Below the pieces are notes generated by a model that saw only the letters and a program-made list of their open reading frames with translations, had not been told where the DNA came from and ran no database searches. DNA of 64,000 bases from JAMZMI01 sp963848175. Lineage in GTDB: Bacteria; Bacteroidota; Bacteroidia; Cytophagales; Cyclobacteriaceae. The position numbers and the translations under genes are program-made. Shown in pieces: positions 47,353 to 58,798 of the stretch. Position 1 is the first letter of the stretch, and each line of letters begins with the position of its first letter. Location of the stretch: the NCBI GenBank assembly GCA_963848175.1, contig CAWKCO010000003.1, forward strand, positions 310,001-374,000. The letters are read 5' to 3'.

Positions 47353-48306
47353 TTGTTAGAAAAAGTAATTACGCTTGAAAATATTTCTTTGGTTGATTTT
47401 TTGGGAGTGGAAAATCAAAATATTAGAGAAATATCCAGTGCCTTCCCCGAGAGCAAAATAGTTTCTCGAGGGAATGAGGTACGTATACAGGGTGCGGGTC
47501 CGCAGATATTGAAAATCAATGCTATCATGAATTCTTTGATGGAGCATTATCAGAGATATGGCAAGGTCACGCATCAGGATGTGGTTTCATTGATCAATGA
47601 AGGTCAGGCTCAAGGAGTTGATACTGGGGGGGACAATATTTTATTATTTGGTTCACGAGGTAACAAGATTGCGCCAAAAACGCAGAACCAAAAACAGCTG
47701 GTAGATGCAGTGGCAAAAAATGATTTGGTTTTTGCGATAGGTCCAGCGGGTACAGGTAAAACTTATATTTCCGTAGCTTTGGCAGTCAAGGCATTGAAAA
47801 ATAAGGAGATAAAGAAGATTATCATCACTCGGCCAGCAGTAGAAGCTGGAGAAAACTTAGGCTTTTTGCCTGGTGATCTTAAGGAAAAAATTGATCCTTA
47901 TTTGCGACCAATTCATGATGCGCTGAACGATATGATTCCTGCTGAAAAGCTGAAGTATTATCGTGAGAATGGAGTAATTGAAATTGCGCCATTGGCGTAT
48001 ATGCGTGGGCGAACGCTAGATCATGCTTTTATCTTGCTTGATGAAGCGCAGAATACCACTCCAATGCAAATAAAGATGTTTCTTACTCGTATGGGCCCAG
48101 ATTCTAAGGTGATCATTACCGGTGATAAATCTCAAATTGACCTTCCGCCAAGACAGAAATCAGGTTTGATAGAAGCGATGGATGTGCTGAAGGATATTAA
48201 AGGAATCAGATTCGTGCAGCTCACAGAGCTAGATGTGGTTCGTCACAAACTGGTAAAAGAAATCATTAAGGCCTATAATGTTCACAACGATGAAAAAAGA
48301 GATTGA
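47353..48306 (+). CDS. phoH: PhoH family ATPase
   Basis: 317 aa. P-loop FAIGPAGTGKTYISVALA, then IITRPAVEAGENLGFLPGDLKEKIDPYLRPIHDAL, Walker B AFILLDEAQNTTPMQIKMFLTRMG and SKVIITGDKSQIDLP. PhoH is a cytosolic P-loop NTPase, often linked with RNA metabolism. The start is TTG 47353 (no ATG upstream in frame); N-terminus LEKVITLENISLVDFLG is the family type. It overlaps the following GNAT by 17 bp. Confidence 0.93.
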   Translation: MLEKVITLENISLVDFLGVENQNIREISSAFPESKIVSRGNEVRIQGAGPQILKINAIMNSLMEHYQRYGKVTHQDVVSLINEGQAQGVDTGGDNILLFGSRGNKIAPKTQNQKQLVDAVAKNDLVFAIGPAGTGKTYISVALAVKALKNKEIKKIIITRPAVEAGENLGFLPGDLKEKIDPYLRPIHDALNDMIPAEKLKYYRENGVIEIAPLAYMRGRTLDHAFILLDEAQNTTPMQIKMFLTRMGPDSKVIITGDKSQIDLPPRQKSGLIEAMDVLKDIKGIRFVQLTELDVVRHKLVKEIIKAYNVHNDEKRD

Positions 48307-48730
48307 AGTAGTACTCGCTGAAGATGAAACTGTTTTATGGCAGATTTATGCGATTCGCAAAGAAGTGTTTGTGGACGAGCAGGAGGTGGATAGACATGAT
48401 GAATTTGATTCTTTTGAACATTCGTCAAGGCATTTTCTTGCGCTTATCAATGGAAAGCCAGCTGGGGCAGCTAGATGGAGAACTACCGATAATGGCTGTA
48501 AGCTGGAGCGTTTTGCGGTGATGTCTGAAGATAGAGTTCTAGGTGTAGGAAGTGCTTTGATGGAAGCCGTTTTGGCCGATATCGAAAAAGAAAAAGGTAA
48601 AGATCAATACTTGTACTTACATGCTCAACTAAAGGCCATTCCTCTCTATGAAAAATTTGGTTTTCAAAAAGTAGGTGAGCAGTTTCAAGAATGCAATATT
48701 GAGCATTTCAAAATGGAAAGAGTACTATAG
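48290..48730 (+). CDS. GNAT N-acetyltransferase
   Basis: 146 aa from ATG 48290 inside the phoH 3' end (an in-frame ATG at 48278 adds four residues). FVDEQEVDRHDEFDSFE, GAARWRTTDNGCKLERFAVM (acetyl-CoA binding), LGVGSALMEAVLADI, YEKFGFQKVGEQF. Similar to ElaA-type GNATs. The substrate is not known. Confidence 0.88.
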   Translation: MKKEIEVVLAEDETVLWQIYAIRKEVFVDEQEVDRHDEFDSFEHSSRHFLALINGKPAGAARWRTTDNGCKLERFAVMSEDRVLGVGSALMEAVLADIEKEKGKDQYLYLHAQLKAIPLYEKFGFQKVGEQFQECNIEHFKMERVL

Positions 48731-48793
48731 TTTGATTGATTCGTTGTTTGGAAAGATGATTTTTTGCATCTTTAAAAAGCAACGGATTAATAA

Positions 48794-50882
48794 ATGTTTG
48801 CATGGAGCCCTTTTCCTTTTATTCGATACGCTCTCGCCCTAATAGGCGGTATTCTTTGCTATGAGTATTTCCCAGACCTCATAGACCCTATTCTTATCCT
48901 CTCCATTTTTTTATGCATTGCGGTTTTGGCCTATGATAGTTCATGTTCTACATGATACTGAGGTGGTCAGGCTTTTGGGTGGTTTTTCTTTTTTGGTAAT
49001 CCTGGCCGTCATAGGCTATTACATCACTAGTCTTCATCAATCAGCAAGCCAGCCGTGTCACTATTCAAATTATGAGCATGTAAAAGCTTTTCAAGGCACG
49101 ATAGTTTCGGATTACTCAGAGCGCAAGGATTATTTTCGGTATGAGCTCGAATTAACTTCTGTGCTTCAAGATAGTGTGGCTTCTCTGGCCCAGGGCACTA
49201 TTTTCCTTTATGTAAGAAAGGGGGAGATGGACACTGTTTATCGATACGGAGATCAGTTGAGTGTCTTGGCAGGCTATTTTCCTGTGAATGCGCCTGGCAA
49301 TCCTGAAGAGTTTGATTATCGTGCTTATTTGCAAAAGCAAGGGATTTACGCCCATGCCTTTGCTTCTACATCCGACATTGAAATTTTGGCAAATGCCCCT
49401 CCTAGTTGGCTGATGAATCTCTCCATAGCCATAAGGGTGAAAGTAAAGGCAATCATTCAGGAAGTTATTTGGAAAGAGCGCGAGCAGTCCATCTTATTGG
49501 CCTTGCTGGTGGGTATCAAAGATCATATTGACAATGAGACGAAAGCTGCTTATTCTTCGGCGGGAGCGATGCATGTGTTGGCCGTTTCAGGTCTGCATGT
49601 AGGCATTATTTTCCTTTTCATTAATGTCCTTTTGGGCTTTTTGAAAAAGAATAAATGGGGAAAGGTACTTTTCGTTTTCCTCTCGCTTTCATTGATTTGG
49701 GCTTATGCTTTGGTGACTGGATTTTCCCCATCGGTGTTGCGTGCTTCGGTCATGTTCAGCGTTATTTTGATCAGTCAGACGGTGGGAAAGCAATCCAATA
49801 TCTACAATTCGTTGGGCTTGGCAGCATTTGTTTTACTGCTTTATGACCCCTATTTGATTTATTCTGTTGGTTTTCAACTGTCTTTTGCTGCGGTCTTTGG
49901 GATCGTATTTCTACAGCCACGTTTGGTTAGACTTTTCTCTCCATCGACGAAATTTGCCAAATATTTTTGGGAGATTACCTGCGTATCAATAGCAGCACAA
50001 TTGGCTACATTTCCGTTGACTGTTTTTTATTTTCACCAGTTTCCAACATATTTTTTGGTGTCGAACCTCATAGTGATTCCTGCTGCTATGGGTATCCTAC
50101 TAGGAGGAATCGTAGCGATATTTTTGGCGCTCATCAATGCTACGGTTGGTTTTTGGTTTGGCTGTCTTGTGTTTGGGCTTATTTGGGTAGTAAATGAATT
50201 GGTGGCGTTGCTCATGTTGCTACCACTTCCCATCGTTGATTGGCTCTATTTTGATTTTTATGATACCCTATTTGTGTATGCCATCATTTTAGCACTTAGT
50301 CTAGCATTGGAATACTACTCACGTTTCTCTGTTTATGTGGGTTTGGTATGCTCAATCGCTTGGTGTCTTTACTTGACTTTTTCGTTTCACGAAAATGCTT
50401 CTCAAAAGAGAATTATCTTTTATGAAATAAAGGACAAGATTGCCATAGATCTGGTGGACGGAAATAGGGCATTATTACTGATTGACAAGCTAGATACTGC
50501 TGAGATGGAGGTCGTAAGTTTTCAGATCAATCCATTTCGTTTGGCCAATGGCTTGCCTCCAGTACACCATTCTTATGTTTTGCTAGATAGTGCTGACATG
50601 GTTCGGCCTTTTGATTTTGGTTATTTACTTTCATGGCGTGGCAACCGAATTATGATCCTCAATAATGACAAGGATTTGGTTTGGGACGAGCAGCTTCCCG
50701 CAGATATTGTCTATCTAGAGAACGAAAGGGTCGTTTCTTTTGGTCAAATGGAAGTGAAGAGCCTCATCTTCGGTGCCAATTTAAATGCTTACAAAGTGAA
50801 GGGTATGCAGGACAAGGCTAGTGAAGCGAGTTTGAAATCTCACAGTCTTGCAGAGCAGGGGTATTTTGAGATAAGGTGGTGA
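48794..50882 (+). CDS. comEC: ComEC/Rec2-like DNA uptake channel, with one +1 shift near the N-terminus
   Basis: The first segment (MFAWSPFPFIRYALALIGGI) reads to a TGA near 48953, and the rest continues one base on from about 48920. One base removed in 48920-48955 gives 695 aa, normal for the family. Domains: N-terminal OB-like part (VKAFQGTIVSDYSERKDYFRYELEL; LVGIKDHIDNETKAAYSSAGAMHVLAVSGLHVGI, the Competence signature) and many membrane helices. ComEC brings single-stranded DNA into the cytoplasm. Many Bacteroidota have ComEC without the metallo-hydrolase C-terminus, as here. Confidence 0.85.
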
Positions 50883-51058
50883 AAAATAGAATGCTTTTTT
50901 CTCGTGAGACACTCCATATTATCGGTAGCTTTTATTCAAATAGTAGTCAATCTTTGCCTTACCTTGTCATAGTTTCTCATTTCCTATTGTCTTGTTGATG
51001 CGCTATTTTAGCTAACATCCCGAATTTTAATTTTAACGAGGATTTGAACAAAGCAGTC

Positions 51059-51832
51059 ATGAATCATATTCGATACGAAGAGAATGACCGACGAGCGGAA
51101 ATCGTGCTTACTCGTGCTGAAAAGCGCAATGCACTTCATCCAGAAATGGTGAATGAATTGGTAGAGGCATTCGAACGTGCTAGGTCTAGTGCTGAGGTGA
51201 AGGTGGTAGTGTTGGCTGCTCAGGGAGAGGTTTTCAGTGCGGGTGCAGATTTGGCCTATTTGAAATCTCTTCAGCAGGCCTCACTTGATGAAAATCTTGA
51301 AGATTCTGAAGCATTGGCTGCCTTATTTCAGCTTATTTATCACTTTCCAAAACCTGTAATAGCCAAGGTGAATGGTCATGCCATCGCGGGAGGTGCTGGG
51401 CTGATCTCCGTTTGTGATTTTGTTTTTGCTGTGCCAGAGGCAAAAATCGGATATACCGAAGTGCGTATTGGGTTTGTGCCAGCGATTGTGTCCACATTTT
51501 TGATTAGAAAGATTGGGGAAGCACGAGCTACGAACATGTTGCTATCCGGTGATTTATTTACTGCTCAGGATTGTGAGCAAATGGGACTGGTATATAAAGT
51601 AGTACCTGCCGCTCAAATGGATTCGGAGTTGGAATCCTTTGTTCAGAATCTGATTACAAAAAATAGTGGATTGGCTATGACTCAAACCAAAGCATTAATT
51701 AAAGCTGTTCAGAACAATGATTTGGAGCAAAGTCTCAAATTGGCATCAGCTGCCAATGCGCATGCGAGATCCACCGTAGATTGCAAAAAGGGGATAAACG
51801 CTTTTCTCAATAAGGAAAAAATAGATTGGTAG
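51059..51832 (+). CDS. Enoyl-CoA hydratase/isomerase (crotonase) family protein
   Basis: 257 aa. Oxyanion-hole segments GEVFSAGADLAYL and HAIAGGAGLISVCDFVFAVPEAKIGYTEVRIGFVPA are clear. The crotonase fold adds water or shifts double bonds in acyl-CoA chains. ATG 51059 is preferred to the upstream TTG. Its stop directly touches the recQ ATG. Confidence 0.9.
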   Translation: MNHIRYEENDRRAEIVLTRAEKRNALHPEMVNELVEAFERARSSAEVKVVVLAAQGEVFSAGADLAYLKSLQQASLDENLEDSEALAALFQLIYHFPKPVIAKVNGHAIAGGAGLISVCDFVFAVPEAKIGYTEVRIGFVPAIVSTFLIRKIGEARATNMLLSGDLFTAQDCEQMGLVYKVVPAAQMDSELESFVQNLITKNSGLAMTQTKALIKAVQNNDLEQSLKLASAANAHARSTVDCKKGINAFLNKEKIDW

Positions 51833-53734
51833 ATGGAGTTGAAAAGTCCCATTGAGGTACTGAAGCAATATTGGGGATATCCTGTTTTTAGAGAGCTGCA
51901 GCAGGAAATCGTGGAGTCGGTATTAGCGGGTAAGCCTACCGTTGCACTCTTGCCTACAGGTGGAGGAAAATCTATTTGTTTTCAGGTGCCGGCCATGTGT
52001 TTGCCGGGTATCTGCATCGTTATATCTCCACTCATTGCACTGATGAAAGATCAGGTGCAGCAGCTCAAAAAACGGGGTATTCGAGCGACAGCTATTTACT
52101 CCGGCATGTCGCGAAGGGAGATTGATCATGCGCTTGATAATTGTATTTTTGGAGATATAAAATTTCTTTATGTTTCGCCAGAGCGGATCAAAACGGACAT
52201 TTTTTTGGCACGTGCCAAAAAAATGAATATCAGCATGCTGGCCATAGATGAGGCGCATTGCATCTCACAATGGGGGTATGATTTTCGTCCACCATATCTC
52301 GAAATCTCCAATTTCATAGAAGAACTCAATATCCAGAAAGTAGTAGCACTGACCGCATCTGCCACACGTGAGGTGAAGGAAGACATCATTTCAAGGCTTG
52401 GAATGAAAGACGCTGTGGTTTTCAAAAAGAGCTTTGCACGTGCCAATCTTTCTTATTCCGTTTTTGATCTAGAAAACAAAGACCAAAAAATGGTGGAGAT
52501 TTTGACGAAAGTCAAAGGCTCGGGTATTGTGTATGTGCGTAGCAGAAAACGAACGCAACTCATAGCTCAGTTTCTTCAAAAGCATGGAATTGGAGCAGAT
52601 TACTATCATGCAGGGCTTGACGAGTGATGTGCGTTCTCAAAAACAAGATGCATGGATAGAAAACAAGGTGAGGGTGATGGTCGCCACGAATGCATTCGGA
52701 ATGGGGATAGACAAGCCAGATGTGCGTAGCGTGGTTCATTATGATTTGCCTGATTCGCTGGAGGCTTATTATCAAGAAGCAGGCAGGGCAGGTCGTGATG
52801 AGCGAAAAGCCTATGCGGTGGCGCTATATCATCAGCGTGGATATTGAGAATCTTGAGCGCAGAACAGAGCAAATGGCTGTGAGTGTTGAGTTTATCAAGC
52901 GAGTATACCAAGCTTTGGCCAATTATTACAAAATGGCGGTGGGTAGCAATGCGATGATTTGTTATCCATTCGATTATCAGCAATTTACTTCCACATTCAA
53001 TCTGCCAGTAGTAGAGACATATTATGCGCTGAACAAATTGCAGGATGAGGGGCTTATTCAAATTTCGGATGTTTTTCATCCCACTTCGAAGTTGATTTTT
53101 TTGCTATCGCATGAGGAGGTATATAAATTTCAAGTAGCTCATGCAGAATCAGATGTCATCATTAAGGCACTGATGAGGCTATACGGAGGGGAGCTTTTTG
53201 CCGATTATTATCAGATAAGCGAGGGGGATTTGGCGAAGCTGTTGAAGCAAAGTGAGAAAACTGTTTTTAAGCAGCTGGAATATCTTCATAAAATGGAGGT
53301 AGTAGAGTACCAGCGAGCTGCTGATCAAGCCGCAGATTACCTTTCTTACTCCGCGTTATGAGATGAACAGTTTGCCTCTTAATAAACAACAAATAGCTTG
53401 GCGTAAGCAAGTTGCTTTTGATAAAACCAAGTCGGTGATTCATTATATCACTTCCGAAAAGACCTGTCGTACCAGAATGATTCAAGATTATTTTGATGAA
53501 GCGGCGGAGGAGGATTGTGGAGTTTGTGACAACTGCCTAAACAGAAAGAAGCTGCAACAATGGGAATTGCCTACGGAGGAGATTCTTGCCATGTTACACG
53601 AATCTTCCTTGACTTATGACGAGATCAAATCTGCTTTAATAAAATATGCACCTGTTCAAATAGAGCAAGCTGTGCGTCATCTCCTCGAGATGAATCAAAT
53701 TATTTTAAAGGATGAGAAATATTTTAGGCGCTAA
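51833..53734 (+). pseudogene. recQ: RecQ DNA helicase, three +1 frameshifts
   Basis: 3'-5' helicase of recombination and replication repair. Motif I LLPTGGGKSICFQVP, Ia VISPLIALMKDQV, II MLAIDEAHCISQWGYDFRP, III ALTASA, then TNAFGMGIDKPDVRSVVHYDLP and YYQEAGRAGRD, and a C-terminal zinc-type CRTRMIQDYFDEAAEEDCGVCDNC. Frames 2,0,1,2. Surplus bases lie at GGG 52613-52615, GG 52839-52840 and TT 53346-53347. Repair gives 632 aa with RQC and possible HRDC-like end, the normal size. Confidence 0.88.
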
Positions 53735-53740
53735 CTTTCT

Positions 53741-55668
53741 TTATGCCGAAAGCTCCTCCAATACATGTGAATGGCTTGCTTCTGCCAATTTGAATTGTTC
53801 CACTTTGCGCTGTAGCTCCGTTACGATCGTCATCACCTGCATGGTTTTGTCAGAGTAGTCTGTCATGCAAGTAGAAAGCTCATTCGAGCACATTGCGGCC
53901 TGTTCTGTGCCAGCAGCCGTTTGTTCAGCAATGACCACCACGGCTTCTACCATGGTCACGATGTTTCTCACATCTCTTGGCTTGCTGATCTGTGTCTTCT
54001 ACAATTTTTTGTGAAAGCTGCAATGTCTGTTTGTAAGAGTCTGCGATTTCTTCAAAGGCGGCATTTCCGGCGAGTGATGCCTTTTCTCCTTCTTGGATGT
54101 GTGCATTCATTTGAGAAATAAGTTCTGCGGTCTTTTTGGTATCGGATTGCACGTCTTCAATGAGCTTTTCGATTTCTTTGGTAGAATTTTTAGAGCCTTC
54201 CGCCAACTTTCTAATTTCTTCCGCTACTACCGCAAATCCACGCCCGGCATCTCCAGCTTGAGCAGCTTCAATGGCCGCATTTAGCGCAAGCAAATTGGTC
54301 TGAGCCGCGATCTCCTGAATGATATTAAGCACGCTGGAAATTTGTGTCGATCTTTGAGATAAGGATAGAACAGAGTCACTTGTTGCTTTAGAAAATGCCA
54401 GAATGGTTTTCATCGTGTCAGTCACTTGCTGCACTTGCTGTATGCCCGAAATACCTTTTCTCACACCAGATTTGGCCGTTTCATTGATGCTGCTAGCTTG
54501 ATTTCCGATATCAGCAGAAAAGCGAGCTACACCTTCTATCAGTGCAGAAGACTCATCTACTTTCATTACCTGATTTTGGGCACCATGGCTCATTTCACGT
54601 ATTGCACCAGTAATCTCATGGGTGATATCAGACATCTTTCCGCCCGTTTGCATCATGGCATCAGAAGATGAGCCTATCACTTTTACGCTTTCTGAAATAT
54701 CTCTTAAAAGATTGTGCAAGCTTTCAAGTGCGCTATTTAGGTTAGTTTTTTAATACTAAAACATCTCCTTTGGCATCTTCTATATACCTGCCTGTGAGAT
54801 CACCGGCGGACATTTTGTTCACAATGTTATTGATCTGGTTGAATGGAATTGTGACGGTTTCAAAAAGCTTGTTGATAGATGCACTCAGAGCAAGCCACTC
54901 ACCCTCTTTATTGGTAAGATCAATTCTCGCTTTGAAGTTTCCAGAGTCGACCGCCTCGCCAATAACAAAGTTGGTATCCTCAATAGCCGATTGAAGACTG
55001 AGCTTTTGAGCTTGGAGCTCAGCATAATGTTTTTCAATTTCCTGATTCTTTTCAATGGCTTTATCTGCCATTTCCATCGTTTTTTCTTGAGCATTTTCTG
55101 TCAGGAGCATGATGAAGTAAAGGATGATAACCAATATGATCAGTGAAATCATGAAATTGATGATAGCCACTTTCGCCAGCGTGGCATTTTGACCTTCATA
55201 CAGCGGAATGGATGAAGTGTACATATAAATTGTGCCAGCCACAACTATGAAATAGTTTAAGATGAGCGATTTCCTGCTTCCAAAAAGTGCGCTGAGTGAT
55301 AGAACCACTATCAACATATAAAAACCGCTCACATACGTATTGATGGGATGTACTGTATTCGCTGCTAATAGCATTCCGGTTTGCAACGTGATGAGCTGTC
55401 CCGTTGAGAAAAACATCCCCGCAATTCGGTATGACGCTTTTCTTAGGATAAAAAGGTTGATCACAGCCACCATACCCATCATGCCAGGTACGCCGTAATT
55501 GGCTATAAATGACTTGGCATTGCTATCAAGGAACAAATTCGCTCCCATTTTCACAAAGACGATGATCAACGCAACCAATGTCAGATAGGCCAAAGCTATG
55601 GCTTTGGTTTTGATGATGTAGGACTCGTTTTTGCTATTGCGGGTAAAGTATGAAATAAATTTTTTCAT
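53741..55668 (-). pseudogene. Methyl-accepting chemotaxis-type receptor, two +1 frameshifts
   Basis: Start ATG 55668 (an upstream start adds 20 residues with no family match). An N-terminal sensor with about six membrane helices is followed by a HAMP-like stretch (DTNFVIGEAVDSGNFKARI; NIVNKMSAGDLTGRYIEDAKG) and a signalling domain with the hairpin tip IIQEIAAQTNLLALNAAIEAAQAGDAGRGFAVVAEEIRKLAEGS. Frames break at T6 54746-54751 (A-run on the coding strand) and TT 53977-53978. Corrected length is 641 aa. Confidence 0.87.
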
Positions 55669-56042
55669 TCTAATTAGGTTGGTCTTAATCGGTCTGATCA
55701 AAAATACCTCCTTTTTGCTTAACGACAAACGAGGAAAGTTGAGGTTTTGAAATCGTTAGGTGATCTATCAGTTTTAGCGATTAGAAAAGAAAAAATCCTT
55801 TTTTGAAAGAATGCAGTTAAACATATCCGTGTCGAGTTTTTTCGAGACAATGTATTGATGGGTTTATCTGAGAAATGATTTTTAATTATAACGGTTATAT
55901 ATTGAAAATCATTTCTCAAAATACCGCAAATAGGGGATCGACACACCTTATTGTTGATTCGATGGTTTTAGCCTTTGAGGACAGAATGCTGTTCCTTCGG
56001 TTGATGGTAGTTATTATTTGATCTTGTATTTTGTAAGTAGCA
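55669..56042. other. Intergenic region with a strong inverted repeat
   Basis: No gene. It contains the 14-bp perfect inverted repeat described separately. It separates the receptor from the TonB gene, which is transcribed towards it. Confidence 0.5.
55869..55918. repeat. Perfect 14-bp inverted repeat
   Basis: TGAGAAATGATTTT (55869-55882) and AAAATCATTTCTCA (55905-55918) with a 22-nt spacer. About 200 bases upstream of the chemoreceptor gene. Candidate operator or hairpin. Confidence 0.6.
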
Positions 56043-58494
56043 TCATTGTGCTCGACTCTTTTCGTCATCTATACCCGTGTTTCTTCTTCGAGAACCCGCC
56101 ACACTTTTACTCCCAAAAATATAATTGAAGTTAAGTCTGACTTGGCGGCTCTCCCAGCTACCTCCACCACGAATGTAAAGATCTCCGAATGTGCTCTCTC
56201 CGCCCCATGGGTTGGTTCTGAAAATGTCACTTACCGAGAGTTTGAGATTTGCTTTTTCATTCCAAAATTGTTTGGAAAGCCCAGCTGATACGTCGTATTG
56301 CGTTGTGGTAGTCCAGTTGCCCCACAGTGCAGGTGAATTGTACCATCCTGACAATTCAAATTTGAATCCTTTCGGAAGTGTAAATGTGTTTTGCCCATAA
56401 CCATTCAAAGACATGGTTTCCAGATCAATCATTCCACCTTCTAGATTTGCTTGGGTTTGCAGCCTAAATCCCGTCAAGGTTGCATACACACTCCACCATT
56501 TGGTGATAGAAAATGGATAACTCACTGTCAAACTCAGGTTCTTTTGTGTGGCAAGATTTGCTTGGATCAACCTAGAGGCATTTTCATTCACAGATTCAGT
56601 AATTTGAGAGGAAAAGTCGGTCGTCTCAGTAAAACTCAGTGAAGTGCTTAATGTGGAATTAAAAGTATGAGAAAGCGAATAGCTGTTAGAATATTGTGGT
56701 TTCAAAAATGGATTGCCTTTTCTGTAGGTCAATTCATCCAGCTTAAATTCAAATGGATTTAGGTTTTGATAGTTTGGGCGGTCAATGCGCTTAGAATAAT
56801 TGATTCTAAAACTATGCTTTTCACTCATGTTATAAGTCATGCCGCCAGACGGGAAGAAGTTGAGATAGTTTCTCGTCACGTTTTCATCTTCTGTCTCTTT
56901 GTAGCTGGTCAGATCTCCTTCTGAGTGTGTTTGCTCACCTCGCAATCCGAGCATTAAATTCCATTTTTCACCTAATTTCCTCTGCCATGAGAGGTAGCCC
57001 GCAATTACGTTTTCAGTATACACAAAATTGTTGCTTAGATCGGTGTTTAGCGTGCGGACACCCTCTACTATGTCATAATTTTCAAAAGTATTGTCCGTAT
57101 TCACAAAGGATGTTTTAATACCCGTGCCAAGCTTTCCTCCCGCTAGATTACTTTCCCAGTCCGCTTTGGCAGTGTATATATTGATTTTTGTAGGGGTAAT
57201 ATTCGAGAAGATATTTTGCTGGAGGACATTTTCTTCTGTCGAATAATAGGTGTTCGGTTGATAAGAATTTCCCGTATTGTCATAGCTGGCATAGTCAAGA
57301 TCAATGTTCAGGGATTTGCCCTCACCTTGATATACATAATTAAGATTTAGGCTGGTGTTTTTGTTAGTGCCGTATTCGTCATTTGAAGCAACGAGTGAAC
57401 TATCTAATTCTGTTGATCCTTTGGTGTAAATAGGGGTTACGGCAGAGGAGTTGTTTTCGTTTTCGCTGAGGTTTCCATTTAGAAGAAACCCAAGAGTGCT
57501 TTTTTTATTTAGGAAAAAGTCTGCACCAAATCTGTAATTGAGATTCTGGTTGTTATTTATTGAATTGTTTTTTTGATCAAAGATTTTCTTCCCCTTGCTC
57601 ACGATAGAGGAAAAAATCATTTTCATGTTGTCCCTTATACCCACTTAGCGAACCGAAAATATTCATATTTTCATTTCTGTGGTTCAAATTGAGCGAAGTG
57701 GAATATTTGGGAGTGAGGCCATAATTGATTCCCGCATTCACACTTCCGTTTGTGCCCACATTCTTTTTCTTAACCAACCTGATGTTGATAATGCCTGCAT
57801 TGCCTTCTGCATCATATTTTGCCGAAGGGTTCGTGATGATCTCTATTGCATCAATATCGGTAGAGTTGAGGTTTTTGAGATAGTTGGAAAGATCATTGCC
57901 ACGCAAAGGAGATTTTTTTCCATCAATGTAAACTGTCACACCACTTTTGCCTTGTAGGATTAGGTTTTCATTGTTATCCACTACCACACCTGGCGATTTT
58001 CTCAGTAGTTCCAATCCGGTATTTCCCACGGCATTTACACTGCCTTCCACGTTGAAAACAGTCTTGTCTGGTTGCACTTCCACAAGTGGTCGTGTGGCTT
58101 TGATCACCACATCCTCCAATTGCTGTGCTTCTTCTTTTAGAATAATAGTGGGCATTCCCAAGGCAGAGTTGCCATTATATTTAAAAGCGGCCGTCTGCTT
58201 TTTTTCATACCCAATGAAGGTGGATTCGATAAAATATTTGCCCTGCGAAATCGCTTCAAACGAAAATGCGCCATTGGCATCTGAAGCCATGGCCTTGCTC
58301 ATGGAAGTATCCTGACCTATCTGAAATAATAGAACTGTGGCAAAAGGGATTTCTTTTAAATTTTCATCCTGAACCAATCCATAGATTGCAGCTTTTTGAG
58401 CCAAGAGCACTGGTGATAGCAGGAGCAGAAAGAAAGTCAGAGAAAATTGAACAGAGAACTGCGAAAGGAATGTGCGGTGAATAGTATAAGTCAA
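56043..58494 (-). pseudogene. TonB-dependent outer-membrane receptor (OMP_b-brl type), one +1 frameshift
   Basis: Signal peptide (MTYTIHRTFLSQFSVQFSLT, LAQ end), carboxypeptidase regulatory-like domain (IYGLVQDENLKEIPFATV), plug (DVVIKATRPLVEV, GVVVDNNENLILQGKSGVTVYIDGK, IEIITNPSAKYDAEGNAGIINI) and a large beta barrel ending in LNFNYIFGSK. Breaks at CCCC 57592-57595 (GGGG on coding strand). Corrected, 816 aa. Imports or binds a ligand with TonB/ExbBD; ligand unknown. The last residues after the barrel are a short hydrophilic tail. Confidence 0.88.
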
Positions 58495-58798
58495 AACGAG
58501 TTTATTAAGATGAGGGATTGAATAGCAAAATTAAATTAATTTCTAATCGAACGGGCTTTATTAAACCCAGCTATTTGAGCATTGGTCGAGAAGATTTTTG
58601 AATGGGTTTTGGTATTAAGTATTTTCAACGGTTGGAAGCGAGGATATATTGCCTCAGTTAATTTGAGTTTGTTTTTTGCTACTTATAAAGAGCAGATAAA
58701 CAAAACATATTTCCGCTGAAAAATACCCAAAAATGGGTAGAAAGAGAGCCATACCTATCTTTTACCTTACATCATCAATCACTATTAAATAAGTCAAA
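58495..58798. other. Intergenic region, nothing recognised
   Basis: AT-rich, divergent between the TonB receptor and the S74 gene. TATCTTTT near 58756 is a weak -7 candidate; no good -33 partner. Confidence 0.4.
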
